In this document: in pieces, positions 1-11,264 of the stretch
Numbering within the stretch: position 1 is the first letter of the stretch
How the letters are laid out: each line of letters starts with the position of its first letter
Assembly: GCA_022448005.1 (NCBI GenBank)
Contig: JAKUTK010000034.1
Coordinates: 1 to 54,212, forward strand
Direction: 5' to 3'
Length of the DNA stretch: 54,212 bases
Origin: Pseudomonas sp.
GTDB taxonomy: Bacteria; Pseudomonadota; Gammaproteobacteria; Pseudomonadales; Pseudomonadaceae
Notes under the pieces: generated by a model
What the model was told of the DNA's origin: nothing
Database searches by the model: none
Seen by the model: the letters and a program-made list of their open reading frames with translations, nothing else
Made by a program: the position numbers and the translations under genes

Positions 1-306
1 GCGCAGGGCGTCGGCAATTCGCTCACCGAGCAGTGGATCATCGCCCGGCATGCGCACAAGAACATCCGTGGTGGCACCAAAGCTCTGAACCACAGCTTCA
101 TTGAAACCGGAGCCAGCAAGCTGAGAGCGCACCTGATCCAGAGCAACCGGCTGTTCGTATGAGAGCTCGATTAGCGTGCCGCCGGTGAAGTCCAGACCGA
201 AGTTCAGACCCTTCACCGCCAGACTCGCCAGCGAGACCAGCGTGAGCACCACGGTCAGGGCAAACGCCACATGACGAACGCCCATAAAGTTGATTACGCG
301 TTTCAT
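1..306 (-). CDS. secF: SecF protein-export subunit (partial, 5' part only)
   Basis: Only the first 102 codons are in the window; the gene continues past the left edge. SecF joins SecD and YajC in the inner-membrane complex that uses the proton motive force to pull proteins through SecYEG. The visible start (MKRVINFMGVRHVAFAL) leads into one hydrophobic segment (about residues 8-30). The SecF hallmark LNFGLDFTGGTLIEL follows at about residues 33-48, then the first part of the periplasmic P1-like domain. The ATG at 304-306 lies 12 bases after the secD stop, in the usual yajC-secD-secF order, so it is almost certainly cotranscribed with secD. Confidence 0.95.
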   Translation of the reverse strand, partial: MKRVINFMGVRHVAFALTVVLTLVSLASLAVKGLNFGLDFTGGTLIELSYEQPVALDQVRSQLAGSGFNEAVVQSFGATTDVLVRMPGDDPLLGERIADALR

Positions 307-318
307 CGTGCTAGCCCC

Positions 319-2187
319 TTAAATCCACAATTTCTTGAGATCACGGCCACCGTAGATCAGGTTGACCATGGCTCGAGTCACGATGACGGCGGTGAACATA
401 GAAGTCATGATCCCGAGCGAGAGCGTAACGGCGAAACCCTTGATCGGCCCGGTTCCCATGGCGAAGAGAATGCCGCCTACCAGCAGGGTCGTGAGGTTGC
501 CGTCAACAATCGCTGAAAACGCGCGATCGAAGCCTTCATGGATGGCGCGTTGAATTGACATGCCGTTAGCAATCTCTTCGCGGATCCGCGAAAAAATCAG
601 CACGTTGGCATCAACCGCCATGCCCATCGTCAACACGATACCGGCGATACCCGGCAGCGTCAGCGTGGCGCCCAGCATCGACATCAAAGCCGTCAGCACG
701 ATCATGTTGAACAGCAGCGCGACGGTAGCCAGGATCCCGAAGAACTTGTAGATCAGCACCATGAACACGGCGACGAACAGAAAGCCCCACATCGCCGCCT
801 CGACACCGAGCTGAATGTTTTCAGCACCCAAGCTTGGGCCGATGGTGCGCTCTTCGGCAAAGTACATCGGTGCAGCCAGCCCCCCAGCACGAAGGAGCAA
901 TGCCAACTCGGATGACTCGCCCTGACCGTCAAGACCAGTGATACGGAACTGACTGCCCAAGGGAGATTGGATGGTTGCCAGGCTGATGACTTTTTTCTCT
1001 TCCTGGAAGGTCTCGACTCGAACTTCCTGCTCGACTCCGTCGACCATCTGCTTGACGTAGCGCGTTGTCGGCCGTTGTTCGATGAACACAACCGCCATGC
1101 TGCGCCCAACGTTGTTGCGAGTGGCGCGGTTCATCAGATCGCCGCCGTGACCATCCAGGCGAATGTTTACCTGAGGCCGGCCATTCTCGTCATAGCTGGC
1201 CTGAGCGTCGGTGACCTGGTCACCAGTGATGATCAGGTTGCGCTCGAGCTGGACAGGCGGACGCCCCTCCTCACGGAACTCGAAGGTCTCGGTTGTCGCA
1301 CGGGCAGCGTCAGCTTCGGCCGCCAGCCGGAACTCGAGGTTCGCAGTCTTGCCCAGGATACGCTTGGCTTCAGCCGTGTCCTGAACCCCCGGAAGCTCAA
1401 CCACGATACGGTTGGCGCCCTGACGCTGAACCAACGGTTCGGAGACACCCAACTCATTGACCCGGTTACGGACGGTGGTCAGGTTCTGCTTGATCGAATA
1501 CTCGCGGATCTCCGCTAGCTTGGCCTCGGTAATGGCCAGACGCAGCACCTGCTGGCCGTTGCGCTCGGTGGACGTCAATTCAAAATCGTTGAAGTTCTTA
1601 CGGATCAGCGACTGAGCAGTCGAAAGCGAGGCCTCGTCGGCGAAACCTAGCTGCACAGCATTTTCAGCTAAGGGAAGGCTGCGGTAGCGCACACGCTCCT
1701 TGCGCAACAGGCTCTTGACCTCGCCCTCGTAGACGTTGAGGCGCGTTTCGATGGCTTTTTCCATGTCGACTTCGAGCAGGAAATGCACACCACCGGACAA
1801 GTCCAAGCCCAGCTTCATCGGGCTTGCAGCCAAGTCACGCAGCCACTCTGGCGTCGTGGGCGCAAGATTGAGCGCAACGACGTAGGCATCGCCCAGCGCG
1901 CGACGCACCACGTCCTTGGCAGGCAGCTGATCGTCCTGATCAGCCAATCGCAACAGGCCGCCCCGCCCCTGCTCGTCAAGGCTTGCAGCCTTGACTTCGA
2001 TACCGGCCTCGGCAAGCGCTTTGCTCGCCTGATCGAGATCGGCTTCGGTGACATTAAGCGAGGTGGCAGCGCCGGTGATCTGAACAGCCGGATCATCCGG
2101 ATAGAGATTGGGCGCCGAATAAATGATGGCAATGCCGAGCACTACCACTATCAGCAGATATTTCCAGAGGGGGAATCTATTGAGCAT
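319..2187 (-). CDS. secD: SecD protein-export subunit
   Basis: SecD, 622 residues, the normal size for pseudomonads. It is the large RND-like subunit of the SecDF-YajC complex that helps finish preprotein translocation on the periplasmic side. Residues 1-25 form the N-terminal membrane segment. A large periplasmic region follows, starting near the motif LGLDLSGGVHFLLEVD at about residue 125. The C-terminal third has five more membrane segments, including the conserved stretch GMAVDANVLIFSRIREE. It starts at an ATG 67 bases downstream of the yajC start-side gene boundary (yajC stop at 2255) and is followed closely by secF. Nothing appears truncated. Confidence 0.97.
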   Translation of the reverse strand: MLNRFPLWKYLLIVVVLGIAIIYSAPNLYPDDPAVQITGAATSLNVTEADLDQASKALAEAGIEVKAASLDEQGRGGLLRLADQDDQLPAKDVVRRALGDAYVVALNLAPTTPEWLRDLAASPMKLGLDLSGGVHFLLEVDMEKAIETRLNVYEGEVKSLLRKERVRYRSLPLAENAVQLGFADEASLSTAQSLIRKNFNDFELTSTERNGQQVLRLAITEAKLAEIREYSIKQNLTTVRNRVNELGVSEPLVQRQGANRIVVELPGVQDTAEAKRILGKTANLEFRLAAEADAARATTETFEFREEGRPPVQLERNLIITGDQVTDAQASYDENGRPQVNIRLDGHGGDLMNRATRNNVGRSMAVVFIEQRPTTRYVKQMVDGVEQEVRVETFQEEKKVISLATIQSPLGSQFRITGLDGQGESSELALLLRAGGLAAPMYFAEERTIGPSLGAENIQLGVEAAMWGFLFVAVFMVLIYKFFGILATVALLFNMIVLTALMSMLGATLTLPGIAGIVLTMGMAVDANVLIFSRIREEIANGMSIQRAIHEGFDRAFSAIVDGNLTTLLVGGILFAMGTGPIKGFAVTLSLGIMTSMFTAVIVTRAMVNLIYGGRDLKKLWI

Positions 2188-2254
2188 GACGCAGCCCGTC
2201 TAATGACGCGGGGCGCCTTGCGCGCCCCGTCGTTGGTGTTGAGTAGAAGTCGGC

Positions 2255-2584
2255 TCAGATGGCCTTCAGCGTGCCCTTGGGCAGCGTTGCGGCGATCGCC
2301 ACCTTCTGGAACTTCAGCTCCACCGAGTCGGAGACTTCGATCACAACGAAGTCATCAGAAACCTTGGTGACCTTGCCAGCGATACCGCCGGAAGTTACCA
2401 CTTCGTCGCCCTTCTGCAGGCCGCCGATCAGGTTCTTGTGCTCTTTCGCACGCTTGGCCTGTGGGCGCCAGATCATCAAGTAGAAGATGACCAGAAAGCC
2501 GACCAGGAACAGCCACTCGAAGCCACTACCAGCGGGACCAGCGGCAGCCTCTTGAGCGTAGGCGGCGGGAATCAGAAAGCTCAT
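2255..2584 (-). CDS. yajC: YajC, Sec translocon accessory protein
   Basis: A small single-pass inner-membrane protein (109 residues) that copurifies with SecDF. The N-terminus MSFLIPAAYAQEAAAG is followed by one hydrophobic helix (about residues 22-42). A cytosolic domain carries the family motif GDEVVTSGGIAGKVTKV. In this family the N-terminal Ala-rich stretch resembles a signal peptide but is normally retained. An AGGAGTGCT-type ribosome site lies just before the ATG at 2584. It sits 41 bases after tgt and 67 bases before secD, in the standard queA-tgt-yajC-secD-secF order. Confidence 0.96.
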   Translation of the reverse strand: MSFLIPAAYAQEAAAGPAGSGFEWLFLVGFLVIFYLMIWRPQAKRAKEHKNLIGGLQKGDEVVTSGGIAGKVTKVSDDFVVIEVSDSVELKFQKVAIAATLPKGTLKAI

Positions 2585-2625
2585 GTAGCACTCCTGTTGC
2601 AGAGATCAGTTAAGTTATGAATTCG

Positions 2626-4805
<2,180 letters not shown>

Positions 4806-4877
4806 TGAAAAGATCAGCACGGAGCAGCAGGGGCGCAAAGCTTAGCGGAAACACCTCATTCTGACCACGCCAGACGA

Positions 4878-4906
4878 TTGACCGCTCCGCAATGCATCCC
4901 TATACT
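4878..4906 (+). promoter_or_regulatory. sigma-70 promoter of tRNA-Leu
   Basis: TTGACC (4878-4883) and TATACT (4901-4906) are separated by exactly 17 bases. Both hexamers are near consensus. The predicted start, near 4913, lies about seven bases before the mature 5' end of the tRNA, as expected for a strong stable-RNA promoter. Confidence 0.8.
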
Positions 4907-4919
4907 GCGCCGCCACTGA

Positions 4920-5006
4920 GCCTCGATGGCGGAATCGGTAGACGCAGCGGATTCAAAATCCGCCGTTGGTAACAACGTGAGAGTTCGAGTCTCTCTCGAG
5001 GCACCA
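4920..5006 (+). tRNA. tRNA-Leu, anticodon CAA
   Basis: A complete 87-base class II tRNA. The acceptor strands GCCTCGA (4920-4926) and TCGAGGC (4996-5002) pair fully, followed by discriminator A and an encoded CCA. The anticodon stem GCGGA/TCCGC encloses the loop TTCAAAA, giving anticodon CAA, which reads the UUG codon. The long variable arm (CGTTG-GTAA-CAACG) is typical of leucine tRNAs, and the T arm is GAGAG-TTCGAGT-CTCTC. A 7-bp hairpin (CAGAAGC/GCTTCTG, 5019-5039) starts 13 bases downstream and may mark the 3' trailer. Confidence 0.98.
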
Positions 5007-5253
5007 TACTTCAGTGACCAGAAGCAGCTATCGCTTCTGATGGGGGATCCGCAGCGAGAAGCGGTTTCACCGACCTGCGAAAGGCCATCAGCGCCCTGCT
5101 GAAGCAAGCCTTACGCTTCATGGAAAAAAGTTTCGTACTGGCGGCGCGTCATACAGCACCGACTGAACCAAACTGCGATAAGTCGAATTTCTGCAGCACT
5201 AAATAGCACTGTAAGCACCGCTTGCGGTGGGCGTAATCTATGGCTCCAAGGGC

Positions 5254-5283
5254 TTGGCATCGCCCAGCGAGTTATCGTAGAGT
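5254..5283 (+). promoter_or_regulatory. possible promoter of the cold-shock gene with long leader
   Basis: TTGGCA (5254-5259) and TAGAGT (5278-5283) are 18 bases apart and match sigma-70 hexamers only partly. If used, transcription would start near 5290 and leave an untranslated leader of about 150 bases before the cold-shock ORF, the size usual for CspA-type thermosensing leaders. The rest of the 5007-5442 gap holds no convincing gene. A CACCGC-TT-GCGGTG inverted repeat lies near 5217-5230. Confidence 0.35.
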
Positions 5284-5442
5284 GTGCCCACTGTGTTTGC
5301 ATGGGTCGCTGTTGAATCGTGGCCTGGTGCAGTAGATCTCAAGATCCGCTACATCCGTTCGACTCTTTACTCCTTGCAACCAGTTTCCGCTTTCTGCATT
5401 TGCAGAGGCGCTTCCACTATTGAGTTTCAAGGATACAAAGCT

Positions 5443-5655
5443 ATGTCGAATCGTCAGAACGGTACCGTCAAGTGGTTTAACGACGAAAAAGGTTTTGGTT
5501 TCATCACTCCCGAGAGCGGTCCGGATCTGTTCGTGCACTTCCGCGCGATCGAAGGCAATGGCTTCAAGAGCCTGAAAGAAGGCCAGAAAGTCAGCTTTGT
5601 AGCTGTACAAGGTCAAAAGGGCATGCAGGCTGACCAGGTTCAAATCCAGGAATAA
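5443..5655 (+). CDS. CspA-family cold-shock protein
   Basis: A 70-residue single cold-shock (OB-fold) domain protein that binds single-stranded RNA and DNA as an RNA chaperone. The two RNA-binding motifs are intact: KGFGFI (RNP1) and LFVHF (RNP2), after the N-terminal [15 protein letters not shown]. The ATG at 5443 follows AAGGAT at a suitable distance; longer in-frame extensions upstream have no family support. A long leader precedes it and a strong terminator follows, so it is a stand-alone gene. It cannot be told from sequence alone whether it is cold-induced or constitutive. Confidence 0.96.
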   Translation: MSNRQNGTVKWFNDEKGFGFITPESGPDLFVHFRAIEGNGFKSLKEGQKVSFVAVQGQKGMQADQVQIQE

Positions 5656-5666
5656 GCCCCGCTCCG

Positions 5667-5700
5667 AAAAGCCCCTGATGGCAACATCAGGGGCTTTTTT
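5667..5700 (+). terminator. rho-independent terminator of the cold-shock gene
   Basis: AAAAGCCCCTGATG pairs with CATCAGGGGCTTTT around a GCAA (GNRA) tetraloop and runs into six T residues. It begins 11 bases after the cold-shock stop codon. Confidence 0.93.
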
Positions 5701-5753
5701 ATGCGCGCGTTTCCGTAGAATGCGCCACCGCCTTTCCTAGCGAGACAATATGC

Positions 5754-6251
5754 ATGCGCAACCATCCACTCAGCCCGCAGGGCCCGTTTCCTGCCGCCGG
5801 CCTGGTTCGTCGACTCGCCGCCATCTTCTATGATGCCTTCCTGTCGATCGCACTGATGATGGTGGTTACGCTGTTCTACCAGCAGGTGCTCTTGCGTTTT
5901 TTTTATGGCAACGAAGGCCTTAAAGCAGTGGCGGAAGCCGGCGGACTCGATATAGACCCGATCCTCTCGACTCTACTGTTGTTCACCCTGTTCGCCTTCT
6001 TTGCCAAGTTCTGGACACACAACGGTCAGACACTCGGAATGCAGGTCTGGGGCGTACGCATTCAGAATGCCGATGGCAGCGCCATCGACCTGTGGCAGGC
6101 CCTGCTGCGCTTCCTGATTGCGATCATGTCCTGGCTTGCCCTGGGGCTGGGCTACTGGTGGATGCTGGTCGACAAGAAGCGCAGAACCTGGCATGACATC
6201 TACTCGGAGAGTCAGGTCGTGCAGCTACCAAAGAACATCCATAAGAAATAG
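5754..6251 (+). CDS. RDD-family inner-membrane protein
   Basis: A 165-residue integral membrane protein. The RDD signature is readable as AAGLVRRLAAIFYDAFLS at the start (Arg and Asp of the first helix) and TWHDIYSESQVV at the end. Three to four hydrophobic helices lie at roughly residues 27-47, 70-88 and 120-140. The GQTLGMQVWGVRIQNADG stretch is the typical middle segment. RDD proteins have been linked to Na+/H+ or solute exchange in a few cases, but no function can be assigned here. A TAGAAT element at 5716-5721 could be its -10 box. It stands alone between the cold-shock gene and the convergent lptG. Confidence 0.9.
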   Translation: MRNHPLSPQGPFPAAGLVRRLAAIFYDAFLSIALMMVVTLFYQQVLLRFFYGNEGLKAVAEAGGLDIDPILSTLLLFTLFAFFAKFWTHNGQTLGMQVWGVRIQNADGSAIDLWQALLRFLIAIMSWLALGLGYWWMLVDKKRRTWHDIYSESQVVQLPKNIHKK

Positions 6252-6325
6252 CGCCAGGCGGCGAGTCATTCTCGCTCGACAGATCAAGCCCCGCAGGCTC
6301 AGGTTTTGAGCCTGCAGGAATGCAA

Positions 6326-7387
6326 TCACCCCGCCCGCCGCAATAGCCAGACACCCGCCAGCGCGCAGATGGTCGCCGGCACCGCCACTGCCAGCAGCGG
6401 CGAGAAGCCGAATACCTGGCTTGCCGGACCCAACAGGTCCTGCAAAATTCGGAACACGAAACCAACAATGACACCGGTGAAGATGCGTTGACCGAGCGTT
6501 ACGGAGCGCAACGGTCCAAAAATGAACGAGATGGCCAGCAACACCAGTGCTACTGTCACCGCTGGCTGCAATACCTTGCTCCAGAATGCCAGCCAGTAGC
6601 GACCGTTGTTCAGCCCCTGCTCACCCAGATAGTGGATATAGCGCCACAATCCGGTGATCGACAACGCATCCGGCTCCATCACGACAGTACCGACCAACTG
6701 AGGTGTCAGCCGAACATCCCAACGTTCCTCGGCGACTTTTGTCACCTCAGTGTGATCACCTCGAAAATGCGTCGTAGCGACATCACTGAGCAACCACTGC
6801 TCACCCTCGTAGCGAGCGCGGCGGGCAAAGCTTGCGGATAACAACTGACGCTGTTCGTCAAAACGGTAGCGGGTAACTCCGAGCAGCAGACCACTGGGCT
6901 GCACCGCATTGATATGCACAAATTCGTCACCCTGACGATGCCAGAGCCCGCGCTTGCTGCTCTGCGCTTCGCCAGCGCCCTGCGCCGAAGAGCGAGTGGC
7001 CTGTGCGATGTTTTCGCTCCAGGGCGATACATATTCACCTATCAGTACACCGATCAGCAGCAGTAACAGCATCGGCTTCATCACAGCCAGCACGATGCGC
7101 CCGAGAGACACGCCGGCAGCCCGCATAATGGTCAGCTCGCTACTGCTCGCCAGCGTGCCAAGCCCGATAAGGCAGCCGATCAAGGCCGCCATCGGCAACA
7201 TCTCGTAGATCCGTGACGGCGTGGTGAGCAGTACGTAAACGGCGGCGTTCAACGTGCCATAGCTACCCTTCACATCGCCCAGTTCGTCGATAAAGGCGAA
7301 CAGTAATGCGAGGCCGACAATGATGCCGAGTACCGTCAGAATCGCCAGCAGAACGTGGCTGCCGATGTAGCGATCAAGCTTACGCAT
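6326..7387 (-). CDS. lptG: LPS export ABC transporter permease LptG
   Basis: LptG (353 residues) pairs with LptF to form the membrane part of LptB2FG, which extracts lipopolysaccharide from the inner membrane and feeds it to the LptC-A-D bridge. Three N-terminal helices (first about residues 12-35), a periplasmic beta-jellyroll (about 120-260) and three C-terminal helices are visible. The conserved SSELTIMRAAGVSLGRI coupling region lies near residue 85. The ATG at 7387 (MRKLDRYIG) has a GAGGG-type ribosome site and overlaps the lptF end by 8 bases, indicating coupling. It is the downstream gene of the lptF-lptG operon. Confidence 0.96.
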   Translation of the reverse strand: MRKLDRYIGSHVLLAILTVLGIIVGLALLFAFIDELGDVKGSYGTLNAAVYVLLTTPSRIYEMLPMAALIGCLIGLGTLASSSELTIMRAAGVSLGRIVLAVMKPMLLLLLIGVLIGEYVSPWSENIAQATRSSAQGAGEAQSSKRGLWHRQGDEFVHINAVQPSGLLLGVTRYRFDEQRQLLSASFARRARYEGEQWLLSDVATTHFRGDHTEVTKVAEERWDVRLTPQLVGTVVMEPDALSITGLWRYIHYLGEQGLNNGRYWLAFWSKVLQPAVTVALVLLAISFIFGPLRSVTLGQRIFTGVIVGFVFRILQDLLGPASQVFGFSPLLAVAVPATICALAGVWLLRRAG

Positions 7388-8510
7388 GGGCGGCCCTCGA
7401 CAGGCTGCGGCGCTTGCTGATGGCAAGCCTCAGCGGTTCCCAATAAAGCATCAACATCCCTATTGCGAAGAAGATTCCGTGTACCCACCATAGCCCCAGC
7501 GCCGGGGGGATTCGACCCTTGTCCAGCGAGCCCCGGGCAGCGATGAGCAGCGCGAGGTAGGCCATATACAGAAGGATTGCGGGTAGCAGCTTCAAGAAGC
7601 GCCCCTGCCTCGGATTCACCTTCGACAGCGGGACCGCCAGCAACGTGACGATGAACACCAACAGTGGCAGCGACAGACGCCACTGCAGCTCGGACTGCAG
7701 ACGAATGTCGTCACTCCCAAGCAGATCGAGCGTCGGCATTGATTCACGCTCGCTCAGCTCGACGCTGACCTCCGGCCGGGGCAACAGCACGCCATAAGTG
7801 TCGTACTGGATCGCCCGATAATTGGCCTGCCCTGGGTTGCCGTCATAGCGATAGCCGTTTTCCAGAATCAGATAACGGCTTCCATCAGGCTGGATTTCTT
7901 GACGCCCGCTTTCGGCAACCAGAACGGAGAGTCCGCGCTTTTCGCCGGTCGCGCTGGACAGGTTGGTTTCGGAGATGAACACGCCGGCTAACTCGGTGCG
8001 ATCAGCAGTCAGTTCACGGGTATAGGTCACGCGAGTGCCATCGCGCAGAGCCTGAAAGCGGCCCGGCACCAGCGTGTCGAACTCAGTCAGCGAGTCCTGC
8101 TCATTAAGGATGCGATCAACCTCAGCCACACCCTGCGGCGCCAGCCCTAGACTCAGCCAACCGACCAGTCCGGCGACCAGCGCAGCCGCCGCCAAACTGT
8201 AGGCCAGCAGACGGCGCTGACTCATACCAGTAGCCGAGAGCACGGTCATTTCGCTGTCGAGATAGAGCCGCCCATAAGCCAGCAGAATGCCGAGAAACAG
8301 GCCCAGCGGCAGAATCAGCTGCAGGAACCCCGGCAAGCGGAACCCCATGATCATCAGCAGTACACCGGGATCGAGCAGCCCCTGTGCGGCCTGCGCCAGG
8401 TATTTGATGAAACGCCCGCTCATGATGATGACCAGCAGCACGGCACTTACCGCACTCAGGGTGACCAGAAGCTCACGGGACAGGTAACGAAAGACGATCA
8501 AACCGGACAC
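7380..8510 (-). CDS. lptF: LPS export ABC transporter permease LptF
   Basis: LptF, 376 residues, is the partner of LptG in the LptB2FGC lipopolysaccharide exporter. It has the same plan: helices near residues 10-35, 55-80 and 100-125, a periplasmic jellyroll domain, then three helices at the end. The motif SEMTVLSATGMSQRRLL marks the LptB-contacting loop. The N-terminus MSGLIVFRYLSRELLVTL is the usual pseudomonad start. It is divergent from pepA with 176 bases between the starts, the standard gammaproteobacterial arrangement. Confidence 0.96.
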   Translation of the reverse strand: MSGLIVFRYLSRELLVTLSAVSAVLLVIIMSGRFIKYLAQAAQGLLDPGVLLMIMGFRLPGFLQLILPLGLFLGILLAYGRLYLDSEMTVLSATGMSQRRLLAYSLAAAALVAGLVGWLSLGLAPQGVAEVDRILNEQDSLTEFDTLVPGRFQALRDGTRVTYTRELTADRTELAGVFISETNLSSATGEKRGLSVLVAESGRQEIQPDGSRYLILENGYRYDGNPGQANYRAIQYDTYGVLLPRPEVSVELSERESMPTLDLLGSDDIRLQSELQWRLSLPLLVFIVTLLAVPLSKVNPRQGRFLKLLPAILLYMAYLALLIAARGSLDKGRIPPALGLWWVHGIFFAIGMLMLYWEPLRLAISKRRSLSRAAHA

Positions 8511-8617
8511 TCCAGGGTTGTCAGGCTCCGGCGGCTACGCTCAAACTAGCCACCAAGCAGCCGGCCCGCACGTAACAGAGCGTTGGAGTCACTCAGCATT
8601 TTCCAACGCCCCGGTAG

Positions 8618-10180
<1,563 letters not shown>

Positions 10181-10202
10181 ACGAAACGCGCGTAAACCTG
10201 GC

Positions 10203-10622
10203 ATGACTCGGATCGAGTTCTACGTATTGCCTGACAGCGAGCAGGCGGGCCGCGCGAGAGCGGCCTGCCAGTTGGCAAGCAAAGGCTGGCAGCATGGCCT
10301 GTCGGTGTTCATTCGGTGCCAGGACGACCAGCAGTGCTATGAACTCGACGAGCTTCTGTGGACCTTTCGTGCAGAACGCTTCATCCCGCATGAACTGCAT
10401 GGGGTCGATCCACTTGCCCCTGTTGTGATTGGTACAGAGCAGCCACCCGCCTTGGTACAGGGCTTGCTGATCAACCTTTCACCGACACTATCGCCGCATA
10501 CCGACCAGTTCAGCCGGGTGATCGAGATCGTCAATCAGCAGCCTGAGCTACTGACCATCTGCCGGGACAACTTTCGCCTCTATCGGCAGCGTGGCTATGA
10601 TCCAAAGAGAGTCGAACTGTAA
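10203..10622 (+). CDS. holC: DNA polymerase III chi subunit
   Basis: HolC (139 residues) is the chi subunit of the clamp-loader complex that bridges the polymerase III holoenzyme to SSB. The sequence opens MTRIEFYVLPDSEQAGRARA and contains the family pattern DELLWTFRAERFIPHE near residue 50. It begins 22 bases after the pepA stop, as usual in gammaproteobacteria. The ATG at 10203 is the only sensible start. Confidence 0.94.
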   Translation: MTRIEFYVLPDSEQAGRARAACQLASKGWQHGLSVFIRCQDDQQCYELDELLWTFRAERFIPHELHGVDPLAPVVIGTEQPPALVQGLLINLSPTLSPHTDQFSRVIEIVNQQPELLTICRDNFRLYRQRGYDPKRVEL

Positions 10623-10747
10623 TGCACGATGGCTGCAAGCAAAGGAGTCGCCAAGCCTGACACCGATGGACATCAATAGCTTCTGGGCCAATGCCCGATC
10701 AGGATCGCCTTAACACGCCTGGACGCTCAATTCCGGATGCCCCGTAC

Positions 10748-11107
10748 ATGACGCAATCGCGCCCCCCTAAAGCCCACCTTCTAGATGATCTGGAATCCAT
10801 TCGCGCGCTACTAGGCGACCAAGACGCGCCACTGCTGAGCGAGACACTGGATCCGGACAGCATTCCGCTGCTTTCAGACATCGTCCAACAGGCGCCAGCA
10901 GCCGAACCGGAGGTCGAGCCACGCGAGCCTGCCGTGCGTACAGCCTTCCGAACGCTCGCCGAGCGTCATCTCGACCACGAGTTGCGAAATGCTGCGCAAC
11001 TGATCCTGCAGGAGGTCATCGATGATTTCGTGCCGCAGATCGAAGCCGAACTGCGGGTTCGCCTGGAGGCACGCGCCGAGCAGCTGATCAAGTCTCATCG
11101 CTCCTGA
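10748..11107 (+). CDS. conserved small acidic protein between holC and valS
   Basis: A hypothetical protein found, as far as I recall, at this same place in pseudomonads. From the ATG at 10748 it has 119 residues, with a proline- and glutamate-rich N-terminal half (HLLDDLESIRALL...). A helical C-terminal half (EVIDDFVPQIEAELRVRLEARAE) looks like a coiled coil or dimerisation region. An alternative in-frame ATG at 10691 adds 19 unremarkable residues; neither start has a strong ribosome site. No catalytic motif is visible. Its conserved place beside a replisome gene is suggestive, but no function can be given. Confidence 0.75.
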   Translation: MTQSRPPKAHLLDDLESIRALLGDQDAPLLSETLDPDSIPLLSDIVQQAPAAEPEVEPREPAVRTAFRTLAERHLDHELRNAAQLILQEVIDDFVPQIEAELRVRLEARAEQLIKSHRS

Positions 11108-11264
11108 CTCGCTGACAACCAAGGCACACGCTCCGCCGGAACAGCCATCCACGCGCGCTTAGCTGTGCCAGCTGGACAAAAGCGGCATCGCAAGCCTGCC
11201 GATCATCCACTTTGCCTTTATACTTGCCCGCTTTTCCGATCAGCCGTTCTAAGGGTCCCGCCGC

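Noticed and set aside
4856..5107. Open frame antisense to the tRNA region (83 codons)
   Set aside because: It reads the complement of tRNA-Leu (GASRETRTLTLLPTADFESAA...), a well-known spurious protein type.
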